DNA of 64,000 bases from Adiantum capillus-veneris (lineage: Eukaryota > Streptophyta > Polypodiopsida > Polypodiales > Pteridaceae). Each line of letters starts with the position of its first letter. The first letter of the stretch is position 1. Positions 23,075 through 35,025 of this stretch are shown here, one piece after another. A program made the translations under genes and the position numbers. The notes under the pieces are model-generated. The model did not search any database and was not told the DNA's origin. It saw only the letters and a program-made list of their open reading frames with translations. The stretch covers positions 71,558,910-71,622,909 of the forward strand of contig CM043960.1 in NCBI GenBank assembly GCA_014529385.2, written 5' to 3'.

Positions 23075-23090
23075 ACAAGGAGGGGGGGAG
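23075..23090 (+). other. T2 terminal polypurine tract
   Basis: AACAAGGAGGGGGGGAG directly precedes TGTAAGAAGCTGG, the start of the 3' LTR. It follows the accessory ORF stop by about 35 bp. Confidence 0.75.
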
Positions 23091-23700
23091 TGTAAGAAGC
23101 TGGACACACCCTACGGAAAACGACTGCTCGACGGATTATTATTTTTTGTAATTATTCATTTATTGAGAAAACTCGACATTTCACCTTTGTAAATATTGGG
23201 GCTTACAGAAGTTTCCAGATTGTATCCCAGTTTTGACATTTAGATTGAGTAGATGGTTAAATTGGAACATTAGGGTTTGAGATTGTAAGGTATTTATACC
23301 ACTTTTTGACCTTAATGAAAAGACCTTTGTCATTTTTAAAAGTGAAGTCTATGAGTGAGCGTACTGTGTACGAGAGAGAGTGAGAGCTTCATCTTGATGC
23401 TACGCGTGCATCAGTGGTCGGAATTGAGTGCGAAGAAGTGCAGCGTGTTGCCCTCGATGAGAGCTACGTGCCAATACCTACATTGCATGCGTACGGTCCG
23501 GTTTTGCTAGCTCGACCTACGAACTTCATCTGGTGATTCGATGAGCATACGTTGTCCGTTTTGCATTGCATCATATCCACGCGTTCGAATTGAGTAGAGC
23601 TACACATTAGCCACTTTAGTTTTCGAAAACGATGACCTACAAATTTCGGCCAGACATCCTACGTGATTTTGCACCGGGTGTTTTGGGTTGAGATTTTGGT
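23091..23700 (+). repeat. T2 3' LTR (right end approximate)
   Basis: Starts TGTAAGAAGCTGGACACACC immediately after the PPT. It contains a TATA-like TATTTATACC near 23291 and a half copy of the array palindrome (AGACATCCTACGTG at 23652-23665). No second LTR copy exists in the window to fix the right end; about 23700 is a guess. Confidence 0.55.
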
Positions 23701-23891
23701 TCATGGATCTTAGGGAGAGCGACCTATTGGTGTTAGTAGGGTCTCCTTCAAGTTCTGTGGCGTTTCGAGACCGTTTGATGGGTATTTGGCTCTTGGAAGC
23801 GTTGTAGGAAATGTCCTCTTATGCACTCTTGAAGGCTGTAGCTTAGACATTGGGTAGAGACCTCTGTAGGAATTAGTCGAGTGTAGATTGA

Positions 23892-24239
23892 CACCCTATG
23901 CTTGCTTCCACGCACCTGTAGGTCGAGCTTCGTCCTTAGCTGACAAATCTTCTTAGGTGAGTTCTCGCTGTGCTGACGTTCGTCGCGGCGTATCCTTCCG
24001 ACAGTGAGCATGGATTTTGATGTGATTGATCATGCTTTTGAGCATTGTGTAGTGGTCGAGTCGGTCACCCTATGCTTGCTTCCATGCACCTACAGGTTGA
24101 GCTTCGTCCTTAGCTGACAAATCTTCTTAGGTGAGTTCTCGCTGTGCTGACGTTCGCCGCGGCGTACCCTTCCGACAGTGAGCATGGATTTTGATGTGAT
24201 TGATCATGCTTTTGAGCATTGTGTAGTGGTCGAGTTACC
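23892..24239 (+). repeat. Tandem duplication, 174 bp unit
   Basis: The unit 23892-24065 (starting CACCCTATGCTTGCTTCCA) is repeated at 24066-24239 with only a few substitutions visible. No coding potential. Lies between the T2 LTR and the C3 copia relic and could be duplicated LTR or leader sequence. Confidence 0.85.
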
Positions 24240-24249
24240 TCCCACTTTG

Positions 24250-25650
24250 TTGCCAGTTTTTGGCATGTTTTATGACTGAGATTGTATTTGAGGTTTTGCT
24301 CAGTTTACAGGGGAGATTCTGTCAGATTTTTCCCAGATTTCTCACCATACTTTGGTTCTTAGCCATTCACTTATGGTTGCAAATATGTGTGACAGTGAGA
24401 GACGACGGTCTTGTTCTTGCTGATACTTGCGTTGTTGGGATTGTGGTCACACAAGGCACATTAGACGCCATTGTTTTAGACGTATGAGACCACAATGGAT
24501 ATGTATGCGTGATGCAGATACGGCTTTGACACAGGTTAGAGAGGCGGTCCCAGTGGCAATCTATGCTAGTGACAGTGATGTGACGCTTGCCTCCAATGTA
24601 CCTCTTGCAGATTTGTCTATGGTTAGCACACTTTCTCCACAGTGCTGCTTTCCATGTTACACCATGTCGTGAGTGGTTTAGCACATTTTCTAGTGGGAGA
24701 CTTGGTTGTGTGCACTTGGCTGATGGTTTGGCGTTTGACATAGAGGGTGCATGAGATGTTTGTTTGTCTTTTCCTAGTGGTGCATCTTACACGCTGCGAC
24801 ATGTGCGCTATGTTCCTCAGCTGAGACAGAGCTTGATCTCAGTGAGACAGCTGGAAGATTTTGGTTGTCATGTACTGCATAGAGAGCAGTCTTTCCAGAT
24901 GCATTGCATTTCATTAGTGATTTCCAGAGGAGCCCGCAGTGGCCTGGTATATCCTATGCATGTGTCTGAGGTTCAAGACGGTGTAGTCTTGGTTTTGTTG
25001 CAGCCATGTTTGGAGTGAGAGACGAGGCGTGTCTCTTTTGTGGATGTGTTGCATGGAGAGGAGGTTGTGCATCTGTCTTGTGTTGATGTTCACGTAGACA
25101 ATGGTATCTCTGGGGATGAACAGATTGGTCAGTCATCAGTTGAGGTGACATCAGCTAAGCTAGAGACCAATGCATTGTCCTATGATGCGTCTGATATGTT
25201 TGATGAAGACAGTGTCCTTCAGACATCTGTGTGTGATTGCAATGGTGCTGATTTTTTGGTTTTGCAGTCATTCTCATTAGATATGTCTTTGCCAGATAAT
25301 GCTGACATGGTGATGCATAGTCAGGTGGTTCCTAGTGCGGATGCATATGGCACTGAGGTTGCTGACAGGGATAGGTCGGCACACATAGTGCATGTTTCGT
25401 CAGATTTTGGGTCTCTCATTCTGACCTTTTGGTCTCGAGACCTAATCTTGCTTATGTGGTTGGTGCATTTGGAATGAGAGTTGTCAATTGTGCGATGACT
25501 GACACTAGCATTGTGCATTGTGGAGCCATGCAGGTTGTCACTCGATACCTGCATGAGGAATGTCATCATGGCTCTAGCTCTAGTAGTATGCATGTTGCAT
25601 CTTCACTAGAGCATGTTTGGAGTGAGCCGGTGGGCATAGGTTGAGAGTCA
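24250..25650 (+). pseudogene. C3: internally deleted copia relic
   Basis: Plus-strand remains in shifting frames. A leader motif CAGTTTACAGGGGAGATTCTG at 24301 matches the leader of C4. The zinc knuckle CWDCGHTRHIRRHC is near 24433-24474. Protease: the homologue of the catalytic D-S-G reads with Asp and Gly lost, then FHVTPCREWF and HLADG, ending in YTLRHVRYVPQLRQSLISVR (24764-25018 frame). The next recognisable piece is the end of copia RT, SRPNLAYVVGAFG (about 25432-25470). Integrase and most of RT are deleted. Related to C4 by leader and protease layout. Confidence 0.65.
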
Positions 25651-26266
25651 TATTCTCTCACCTCTTGTGTATAGTAGTTGTAGGCTAGTCTTCTTGCCAC
25701 TTATTGGCAGACAGCCTTTAGTGGAAGAATTAGGTAAAGGCGGTGTTCCTCACTGTGCTTTGTCCGTGTCCGCCGGCCAGTTCCCATTGGCCAGTGTCCA
25801 CTGGCTACCCACATTTATCTTCTTATTCTTTATATATACAAATAATAAGGAGATCTCACTTATATTCTCACATGGTGCTCACATAGTGAGATTTGGGAGC
25901 TCCACCCACATCCTGTGTTGTGCTCTCTCTCTCTCTCCCTCTCTCCTCTATGCACGCACACCGTATCTGTGCACTCACATTATTGAGCCTATTAGTCACC
26001 AACAAAATCTATTTTTTAGCCCATCTTGATCGCACCCATGCCCTGAGGGATTAAAGTCTCTTCGCCTCTTCATTGTCATGAGATCATCACTCTCCGCTTA
26101 CATGTCTATGCTATCGCATTGAGTGGCTACCCCGTAAGAGACTCTCCTCCTCGCATTGCCTAAATGTACCATCATCATAATCTATTTGTGCCTTACTTCC
26201 ACAACTAGCCCTCATTATGCCAACAAAAGCGCAAAAGTCCTAGTCCCATGAAGTTTATAGGGTTTC
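25651..26266. other. Possible copia LTR region
   Basis: Noncoding. Contains a TATA-like TTTATATATACAAATAA near 25829 and a CT-rich stretch near 25922. A unit beginning TGTTCCTCACTG (about 25744) and ending CACCAACA (about 26004) has TG...CA ends, so it may be the 3' LTR of C3, but no partner copy is seen. Confidence 0.3.
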
Positions 26267-26401
26267 GATCTCACGAGAGCTTTCCAACTTGCGTTTGGAA
26301 ATGCAAGCTAGAAGGGCTGGTGAAGACAAATTTTTTGTTTGTCTTCCCAGGCCCTTCCACCTTGCGTTTCCAAATGCAAGTTGGGAAAGGCCTGTGAGAT
26401 C
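26267..26401. repeat. Long near-perfect hairpin, 64 bp arms
   Basis: Arm 26267-26330 pairs with 26338-26401 around a 7 base T-rich loop (26331-26337). Both arms begin/end GATCTCAC/GTGAGATC and share TTTCC-AACTTGC, TTTGGAAA and GAAGGG...GAAGACAAA, with only a few mismatches and single-base bulges. Each arm also holds a smaller quasi-palindrome of CTTGC...GCAAG. No terminal TA or TTA duplication is clear. Candidates are a foldback MITE or a young inverted-repeat small-RNA locus. No coding potential. Confidence 0.85.
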
Positions 26402-27773
<1,372 letters not shown>

Positions 27774-28000
27774 TGTTACCATATACATGTGGTAGTGATG
27801 TGTGTGAATACACTAGGACCGCCGGGGCATTTTTTCCCTCTTTAGGAGGTTTTTTCCCCCGTGCATTGTATATACGCCCATCACTCTAGGGCTATCTATC
27901 CTTCCATTGCACACTAAGTAATATACTCTCTATTGTGTGCCTTGAGCTTCCTTCGTCTTCTCCAAGCTGTGTGTGTTTCTCTGCAACCCTAATTCCAACA
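27774..28000 (+). repeat. C1 5' LTR
   Basis: 227 bp with TGTT...AACA ends. Contains TTGTATATACG (TATA-like, near 27865), then a CT-rich leader. It matches 32725-32951 except at one base. Confidence 0.97.
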
Positions 28001-28002
28001 AT

Positions 28003-28014
28003 TGGTATCAGAGC
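28003..28014 (+). other. C1 primer binding site
   Basis: TGGTATCAGAGC two bases after the LTR. It is the standard plant copia site complementary to the 3' end of initiator tRNA-Met. Confidence 0.95.
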
Positions 28015-28362
28015 AGGTCACGTCCTCCCGGGCTTAGTCGCCAGCTGCTCCAGCACACGTCTGCTCACTTTCTCCGATTTCAGTGAGCTTTGGCAAGCGT
28101 TCGCAGGTCGACAAATATTTTGGGAGAGCTCGAAGAGCTTGGTCTGCTCAGAATTTTGATTTGGGCTCATTTCGGCCTCCGTTTCCACTACGGGCAGTAC
28201 TGCACAGGCTATTTCGTCATTTTGTGCAGATTTCCTGTCAGTGCCGTTTTCTGCATAACAGGTGCCTTATAGTCTTCTACGGTTTGTGCTATATAGCACA
28301 AGTTGTTCCCGCTCCATTTCTCCTATTTTCGGGCAGTTTTCACATCAGGTGCAGCATTTACC

Positions 28363-31300
28363 ATGGCTGACAACAACAACACAGATGTGTTCAAGATGTT
28401 TGCTGCTGAGGACAGGTTGGATGGGGACAACTACCCTATGTGGGCTTATATGATGCAACACGTTCTTGTGTCAAAAGGTGTCTGGAACATTGTGCAGGGC
28501 ATTGATGTACGTCCTGGTTCTGAAGATGTAGGCGATATTGAGGATGTTGCAGGTCTTGCTGCAAGGATTGCAGCTGTTAGAGTTGTTTTGCCTACAGCAG
28601 AACAAGCTCGTTGGGATGTTAAGGATGCGCAGGCTCATGCATTGATTGCGTTGTCTGTGAAGCGCACCATTATTCCTCACATCCGTTCAGCAAAATCTGC
28701 AAAACAGGCTTGGGATATTCTAGCAGGTCTTTATGCAAGCCGCAATGAGGCTAAAATTGCTTTGCTGCGTAAAGAGCTAGAGTCGAAGATTATGCATGAG
28801 GAAGATGATATGGACACTTTCCTTGCTAGTGTCAAGGATATCAATGAGCAACTCATTTCTGCAGGTGAAGTCATTTTTGACAGTTCCCTTGTGCAGACTG
28901 TTCTTGATGCCTTACCAGATTCCTACCAGACTTTTGCTAGTACTTGGAGACTGATGACCCAAGGAAATCCTGAAGTTGTCAAGTTTGATGCATTATGCAC
29001 ATTGCTGTTGCAAGAGTCACTTTCTAGAAAAAACAGGACTAGGCAGCGTGCAGTTGAACAGGCTTTTATTGCTTCTCAAAGAAAGGGTGGTAACAGTAAT
29101 GCAGCCACTTCTTATGGTTCTGCTGCGAGTGGCAAAAATTCTGTTCCTAATGCTTCTGCTGGCAGCACTTCGTCTGGCAATTCTGGTGATAAGGGCAAAA
29201 AGAAGATGCGTTGCCATTATTGTAAAGCCAATGATCACTTGATCAAGTCGTGTCCTAAGTTGAAGGCCAAAGAGGCTAAGAAGAAAGAGGGTGGTTCCAC
29301 TGCAAATGCTGGTTCCACTACAAATGCAGCCATTGTTGAGTCTTCTGTGAAAGGAGATTGTGATGCTGATGTTGATGCAGAATGGGCTTTTAGCGCAGAG
29401 TGCACTTACAATCCTGCTGTCCATGATGCATGCTTGTCAGTTGCTGCAGATTCACATGTGTGGTATTTCGACAGTGGTGCTACGAAGCACATTACCTCAC
29501 ATCGTGAATTGTTTACCTCTCTCGAGTCTGTCCCTCATGGGAATTCAGTCACTTGTGCCAACAACGCCTCTTATCCAGTTCAGGGAGTTGGAAAGATTGT
29601 GCTCACTGCTGCTAATGGCAGTTCCTTCACACTTGTTGATTCACTTTATGTACCTGGGATCAAGAAGAATCTATTGTCTGTATCCGCACTTGCTAGACTT
29701 GGACTTGTAGTCAAATTTGTGGATGACAGATGTACAGTTCATGATCTCAGTTTTGGTGATGAAATTGTTGCATCTGGGCTTTTGTGCCGTGGGCTGTATA
29801 AGCTCACTTTGTATGACAAGTGTGGACAAAATTTTGCAAATGCTGTTGCAGATTCAAGGGCTATTTCAGATGCAAAACTTTGGCATGCACGTTTTGGTCA
29901 TCTGAATTTTGCCAGTTTGCTGCGTTTGCAGAAATCCGATATGGTTGCTTCTTTGCCGCCTCTTGAAGCACCTATCAAACATGTTTGTGAAGGCTGTATT
30001 CTGGGTAAAATGCAGCGTTCTAAGTTTCCAAAGGATGGTTCAGTTAGGGCCACATGCAGGTTGCAGCTTGTGCATAGTGATGTTTGTGGGCCCATGCAAA
30101 CTCCGTCCTTGGGCAATTACCTGTACTTCGTGACTTTCATTGATGATTACTCCAGGCATGCATGGGTATTTCCGCTTAAAGCAAAGTCCGAAGTTTTTAT
30201 GTGCTTCAAACAATTTTTGGCTATGGCTGAAAATGTCTCAAAATGTACTATGGGCACCCTCCGTTTCGATCGAGGGGGGGAGTATATGTCTCATGAATTT
30301 AATGCATTTCTGGCTAGTCGTGGGATAAAACACCAATGTACAGTGCCTTATACACCTCAGCAAAATGGTGTTGCTGAGAGGAAAAACAGGTCACTAACGG
30401 AAATGGCACGATGTATGGTCAAAAGTCAAGCTTTGCCGCATTCTTTTTGGCTTGAGGCCATCATGTGTGCCACTTATGTACTTAACAGGTGTCCTACGAA
30501 AGCTTTGCAGTCTATTACTCCATATGAAGCATGGCATGATAGAAAGCCTTCTATTGAGCACATGCGTGTTTTTGGCTGTTTGGCATATGCTTTGGTGCCA
30601 CAAGTGCAGCGCAGAAAATTGGATGATAAGGCTGTCAAATGTATTTTTGTTGGTTATAGTGCTGAAAGCAAAGGTTACAGGTTGTATCATCCGCAAACAA
30701 AACGTATTCTGGTTTCACGGGATGTAGTGTTTGTGGAAGATTCTGTTCAACCCTTGCTGTCATGTACTAGAGACAGTAATGTAAGCTCACAGGACATTTA
30801 TGACACTTTGTTGCCTCTTTTCAGTGGTGGAAATACGAATGTAAGTTCCAATGAGGCAAATGTACAGCCTATGGGGGTTTCTGAAAATGTTTTAGAACAG
30901 CCTATTACTGATGCAGATGTACATGATGTACTTGATGAGGAAACGGCTGAAAATGAGCAGGCTAGAGGTATGCCAAAATGGCTGGTGCACACTTTGCGTG
31001 ACAGTAAATTGGATGCACCTTTATCTAGTCGTACTCGTTCAGGCTCTCGCCATGCATCTTATGCATCAGATTGTTATGCTTTGGCTGTGTCTAGTTTACA
31101 TGATGTTGAGGAGCCTTTGTCTTTTGATGAAGCACAGAATTCAGAAAATTGGATTGCTGCCATGAAATCAGAATATGATGCACTTATAGAGAATGACACA
31201 TGGACTTTATGTGATTTGCCTCCTGGCAAAAAGGCCATTGGTACAAAGTGGGTTTACAAGTTGAAACGCAAGCCGGATGGTGAGATCGATCGCCATAAGG

Positions 31301-32649
31301 CTCGACTTGTTGCAAAGGGTTATGCACAACAAAAAGGCATAGATTATGAAGAGACTTTTGCTCCCACTTGTCGTATGACTACTGTGCGTTTTCTATGTGC
31401 ATTGGCAGCTCATTTTGGTTGGGATGTACATCAATCAGACATTGTTACTGCTTTCTTGAATGGTGACATATTTGAGGAAGTTTATGTGACGCAGCCTCGC
31501 GGTTTTGTCATAAAAGGACAAGAGGACAAAGTGTGCAAATGTAAGAAAGCTTTGTATGGGTTGAAGCAATCTCCTCGTGCTTGGTATGAGAAAGCTGACA
31601 CTCATTTGGTTAAACGAGGCTTTCGTAACAGTCCAACAGAAAGCACATTGTATGTAAAGCGTGAGGATGATGTATTTCTCATTGTGGTTCTTTATGTTGA
31701 TGATTTGCTGATCACTGGACCAAATGAGAGACATATTGCTGAATTTAAGGCTGATTTGAATGCTACTTTCAAGATGAAAGATTTGGGGCTGTTGCATCAT
31801 TACTTGGGTATACAGTTTAAGCACTGTGATGGTGGTATTGCCTTGTGTCAGAAAAGTTACATAGAGACATTGCTATGTAAGTTTGGACTTGAGGATTGCA
31901 AACCTATTGCCACTCCCATGGAAACAGGTTTGAAGTTGAGTCTACATGATGCTGGCGATCCTGCTGATGTCACTCTTTACCAAACTGCTGTTGGCTGCCT
32001 CATTTATGTATGCAACACGAGGCCAGATATTCAGTTTGCAGTCTCGCAGGTCAGCAGATTTATGCATAGCCCAGGGTCTAAGCATTGGCAGGCTGTCAAG
32101 AGGATTTTCCGCTACCTTAGTGGCACTTTACATCTTGGCTTGTTTTATCCCAAGGGGGGATCATTGCCGCCAGAATTACATGCTTTTTCGGACTCAGATT
32201 GGGCTGGTTGTTTTGACACGCGAGTGTCCACAAGTGGTTTTTGTTTCATGCTTGGCAGTTCATGTATATCATGGTTGAGCAAGAAGCAACCTACTGTGGC
32301 CACTTCGAGTTGTGAGGCTGAGTACAGGGCAGTCTTCACAGCTACGGTTGAGTGTGTATGGCTCAGACGCCTTATGGCTGACTTGGGTGTTGGACAGGAC
32401 ACTGCCAACACTATCTACACTGACAGTCAGAGCGCATTGGCAGTTGCGAGGAACCCAGTTTTTCATGCTCGCACAAAGCACATTGAGGTGCATTACCACT
32501 ATGTCACGGAGAGGCTCTCAGCAGGAGAGATCAGCTTGGCTTATGTGCCAACACAGGACAACCTTGCAGATCTTTTCACAAAGGCATTGTCTCGTGAGAA
32601 GCTTGAAGCTTTCCGCAAAGCTTTGGGCTTACTCCCCTTTGTGGACTGA
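28363..32649 (+). CDS. C1 gag-pol polyprotein, 1,428 aa
   Basis: Start chosen at ATG 28363 (MADNNNTDVF) because it lies in an ACCATGG context and the T-rich leader upstream reads as noncoding; the frame is open from 28303. Gag is residues about 20-260. Zinc knuckle CHYCKANDHLIKSC is at 284-297. Protease is WYFDSGATKH with Asp 370. The GAG-pre-integrase HARFGHLNF is near 508, followed by C-x2-C. Integrase Asp 573, Asp 636 and Glu 672 give a D-D-35-E spacing. RT follows from about residue 950 with YVDD at 1111-1114. RNase H spans about 1275-1420 (SDSDWAGC, SSCEAEYRA, YTDSQSA). No stops or frameshifts. One oddity: the residue before the second integrase Asp is Phe, where copy C2 has Ser. It should produce particles, cDNA and integration on its own if expressed. 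Confidence 0.96.
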   Translation: MADNNNTDVFKMFAAEDRLDGDNYPMWAYMMQHVLVSKGVWNIVQGIDVRPGSEDVGDIEDVAGLAARIAAVRVVLPTAEQARWDVKDAQAHALIALSVKRTIIPHIRSAKSAKQAWDILAGLYASRNEAKIALLRKELESKIMHEEDDMDTFLASVKDINEQLISAGEVIFDSSLVQTVLDALPDSYQTFASTWRLMTQGNPEVVKFDALCTLLLQESLSRKNRTRQRAVEQAFIASQRKGGNSNAATSYGSAASGKNSVPNASAGSTSSGNSGDKGKKKMRCHYCKANDHLIKSCPKLKAKEAKKKEGGSTANAGSTTNAAIVESSVKGDCDADVDAEWAFSAECTYNPAVHDACLSVAADSHVWYFDSGATKHITSHRELFTSLESVPHGNSVTCANNASYPVQGVGKIVLTAANGSSFTLVDSLYVPGIKKNLLSVSALARLGLVVKFVDDRCTVHDLSFGDEIVASGLLCRGLYKLTLYDKCGQNFANAVADSRAISDAKLWHARFGHLNFASLLRLQKSDMVASLPPLEAPIKHVCEGCILGKMQRSKFPKDGSVRATCRLQLVHSDVCGPMQTPSLGNYLYFVTFIDDYSRHAWVFPLKAKSEVFMCFKQFLAMAENVSKCTMGTLRFDRGGEYMSHEFNAFLASRGIKHQCTVPYTPQQNGVAERKNRSLTEMARCMVKSQALPHSFWLEAIMCATYVLNRCPTKALQSITPYEAWHDRKPSIEHMRVFGCLAYALVPQVQRRKLDDKAVKCIFVGYSAESKGYRLYHPQTKRILVSRDVVFVEDSVQPLLSCTRDSNVSSQDIYDTLLPLFSGGNTNVSSNEANVQPMGVSENVLEQPITDADVHDVLDEETAENEQARGMPKWLVHTLRDSKLDAPLSSRTRSGSRHASYASDCYALAVSSLHDVEEPLSFDEAQNSENWIAAMKSEYDALIENDTWTLCDLPPGKKAIGTKWVYKLKRKPDGEIDRHKARLVAKGYAQQKGIDYEETFAPTCRMTTVRFLCALAAHFGWDVHQSDIVTAFLNGDIFEEVYVTQPRGFVIKGQEDKVCKCKKALYGLKQSPRAWYEKADTHLVKRGFRNSPTESTLYVKREDDVFLIVVLYVDDLLITGPNERHIAEFKADLNATFKMKDLGLLHHYLGIQFKHCDGGIALCQKSYIETLLCKFGLEDCKPIATPMETGLKLSLHDAGDPADVTLYQTAVGCLIYVCNTRPDIQFAVSQVSRFMHSPGSKHWQAVKRIFRYLSGTLHLGLFYPKGGSLPPELHAFSDSDWAGCFDTRVSTSGFCFMLGSSCISWLSKKQPTVATSSCEAEYRAVFTATVECVWLRRLMADLGVGQDTANTIYTDSQSALAVARNPVFHARTKHIEVHYHYVTERLSAGEISLAYVPTQDNLADLFTKALSREKLEAFRKALGLLPFVD

Positions 32650-32711
32650 TCCTGTCCTCAGGGCATGGCACTTCCCTTTACTCATGTGCCAGCTCTCGTT
32701 CACCGCATCAC

Positions 32712-32724
32712 TCCAGGGGGGATT
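32712..32724 (+). other. C1 polypurine tract
   Basis: CCAGGGGGGATT directly before the 3' LTR; the plus-strand primer site. Confidence 0.85.
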
Positions 32725-32951
32725 TGTTACCATATACATGTGGTAGTGATGTGTGTGAACACACTAGGACCGCCGGGGCATTTTTTCCCTCTTTAGGAGG
32801 TTTTTTCCCCCGTGCATTGTATATACGCCCATCACTCTAGGGCTATCTATCCTTCCATTGCACACTAAGTAATATACTCTCTATTGTGTGCCTTGAGCTT
32901 CCTTCGTCTTCTCCAAGCTGTGTGTGTTTCTCTGCAACCCTAATTCCAACA
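32725..32951 (+). repeat. C1 3' LTR
   Basis: 227 bp, TGTTACC...TTCCAACA, followed by the target duplication TCTCC. Confidence 0.97.
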
Positions 32952-32956
32952 TCTCC

Positions 32957-34594
32957 CATTACCCCTAAACAAACACCTTTATTATTCAATTGATTGGTAG
33001 GATTCTTACAATGACAATTTCCAAAACTTATCCCTTCTAACCTTTCAAGGAAATTTTTCAAGGATCTGATTCAAAAGGGGTCTAGAAACTCTCTCTCTCC
33101 TCCCCCCCCCCCCCCCCCTTTTCTTTCTTTTTCCCTTCAACATCCAAAGAAAAAAAAGAATAAGATCTATGGGCCTTGTATAACAAATGGACGTTGGTAG
33201 CAAATCATAGCTTGTTCTATTTTTTTGCCTTTTTTGTTAGGCATTTCTTGTATGTGTTGTTTCTTGTATTAGTCTTTTGTAGTCTCTTTGCGGTGAGATT
33301 TAAAAAATATTTTAGGTTACCACTTAGAAAGAAATACTAAAAAAATATAATAGGTTGTTAATGGTTGAAGAGTGGAAATGGCTACATCACTTAGTATTGT
33401 ATTAGAAAGGTTAGCTAGCCTTTTTATTGACTCTAGAATTTTGATATAGTATAGCCATACAATGCTTATAATCATTGTAAAAACTTGCAATCTTGCTTGA
33501 CTCCTTTAGGAGCCCGTTCCCTGCTCGTTAAATGATATCACCCTCATACACATGACTATCTCCCAAAAAGAACCCTTTCTACTTTTACAAAAAATGTATG
33601 TTATACCTAGGTCTACTCAAATGTTGATTATACCTAGGTTTACTCAAAATTGACTCTAGTTTCCATTCCCATGGGGTATAATCTTTATAAAGTGAAAGTA
33701 AGCTTTATAGATGACATAACCAAAAACTGGGCTTGGGCCATTTAGATATTACAATGTGGATTTTATAGGGATTGTTATGCTGGAAGGGGTATTTGCAATG
33801 GAAACTCCAAACAATGAGCCTCAATTTAGAGAAATAGTTGAGTCCCTTGTTCCCATTCCCATGGGGTATAATCTTCAAAAAGTGAAAGTGGGATTTATAG
33901 ATAACATAACCAAAAATTGGGCTTGGGGCATTTAGATATTATAATGTGAGACCAACCTCATTACAGAGATGCCTCGCACAAGTCCCCTCTGAAGCCTACA
34001 AGTTGTAGGTTGAGGCTTTCCAAAGTTACCACCAACAATAGATGCCATGTGGAGGTGCAATAAAGCACTTCTATACTGTACAGTGGTGCCAAGCAATCAA
34101 AACCTAGTGTCAAGATCTATAAATAGATAATCTCATTTTAGTCCTCTAGAATCTTATAACTCTTGACTCTTGACACTTGCACTATATCATTTGCGAGAAG
34201 GAGAGCTATTGAGCACTCAGTGCTAGTCCTTTGTATCATTTGTACTATCCAAGCTAGAACTTGATTTGTTTATCTGATTTTGAACCTGAACTTGAACCAT
34301 TTGCATCTAGTTATACTCTAAACTGTGTTTTGAATCTAAACTACATTTTGAGTTATCTCATTCAGTATCCCATAATTTGAATTTGTCTATTCATTTCAGA
34401 TCACTCAATTGTCAAAAGCCTATTGCCTCCAAGCTGAATCTATTATCTAAAGTTTTCTTTATCTAAATTTTATAGAGTATGCCATGATCTGACCTTTAAT
34501 AGTCAAATAGGATTGACTTATCTGATCATGTTCAGTTTATCTAATTATCTAACATCCAAGTCATTTGAACAGTTCAATTACTCTAAGTCTAACT
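32957..34594. other. Noncoding spacer with direct repeat
   Basis: Holds a 17-base C run at 33102-33118 in a pyrimidine tract. A diverged direct repeat (about 33660-33765 and 33851-33955, offset about 191 bp, sharing TTCCCATGGGGTATAATCTT) is present. A TATA-like CTATAAATAGAT lies near 34118 and may be an old LTR promoter. No gene seen. Confidence 0.5.
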
Positions 34595-35025
34595 CTGGAA
34601 TAGCTATCAAGCCTTCTAGCTCATTCCAGTGGAGATGGCTAAGATTATGTATTCCTAATTAGTGGATAGTCTCGTACACTACAATAGTTGTCAAGCCTTC
34701 TATTTCGTTCCAATGGAGATGGCTAAGATACCTTATTCTTAATTAGTAGTTAGTCTCATGTACACTATGGTGGCTACAAGGCCGGACATTGCATTTGCAG
34801 TGGGAGTGTTGAGTTGATACATGGCTAACCCACAATGAAGTATATCCTTAGATATTTGAAATGTTCAACAAGAGAGTGCATATATTTTGAAAATAGTGAT
34901 GCATATGTCATTGGATACGTAGATGTAGATTATGCATCGGGATCTACATCTAGCTATTGTTTCATATTTTTTGGAGGAGCTATCTCTTGAAGATCATGTC
35001 TTCAAATGTACACGTTCTTTTTCAC
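34595..35025 (+). pseudogene. C5: copia RT/RNase H fragment
   Basis: From ATG 34719 the plus strand reads MAKIPYS, a TAA, then SLMYTMVATRPDIAFAVGVL, a TGA at 34815, YMANPQ, and after a small gap MKYILRYLKCS, VDVDYASGSTSSYCF and GAIS with a stop where Trp is normal. This is the end of copia RT and the start of RNase H. The stretch before it (34595-34680) is a tandem copy of 34683-34740. No LTRs are visible. Different subfamily from C1. Confidence 0.75.

Larger units (their letters stand above)
10765..23700 (+). mobile_element. T2: large Ty3 element, 5'-truncated and RT-deleted
   Basis: Order on the plus strand: gag (from 10765), retropepsin 1, a fused integrase C-terminus plus retropepsin 2, Trp-Pro-Lys tail, internal PPT, noncoding palindrome array, long accessory ORF, terminal PPT, 3' LTR (from 23091; right end approximate). 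RT, RNase H and the integrase core are missing, so T2 could move only with enzymes supplied by a relative such as T3. The 5' LTR and primer site are absent. Architecture matches T3 (46463-59881) domain for domain outside the deletion. Confidence 0.75.
27774..32951 (+). mobile_element. C1: complete, young Ty1/copia element
   Basis: 5,178 bp from LTR to LTR. Both LTRs are 227 bp, TGTTACC...TTCCAACA, and I see a single difference (T/C about 36 bp in). Flanks carry a perfect 5 bp target duplication TCTCC (27769-27773 and 32952-32956). A tRNA primer site, an unbroken polyprotein frame with all domains, and a PPT are in place. It is the only element here that looks potentially autonomous. Confidence 0.97.

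Noticed and set aside
26267-26401. tRNA or terminator-like structure
   Set aside because: Arms are 64 bp, far too long for a tRNA, and there is no cloverleaf; no bacterial context for a terminator.
28471-32499. Minus-strand frames of 60-135 codons inside C1, and the mirror set in C2
   Set aside because: They are antisense shadows of the copia polyprotein; the same frames appear in both copies only because the sense strands are alike.
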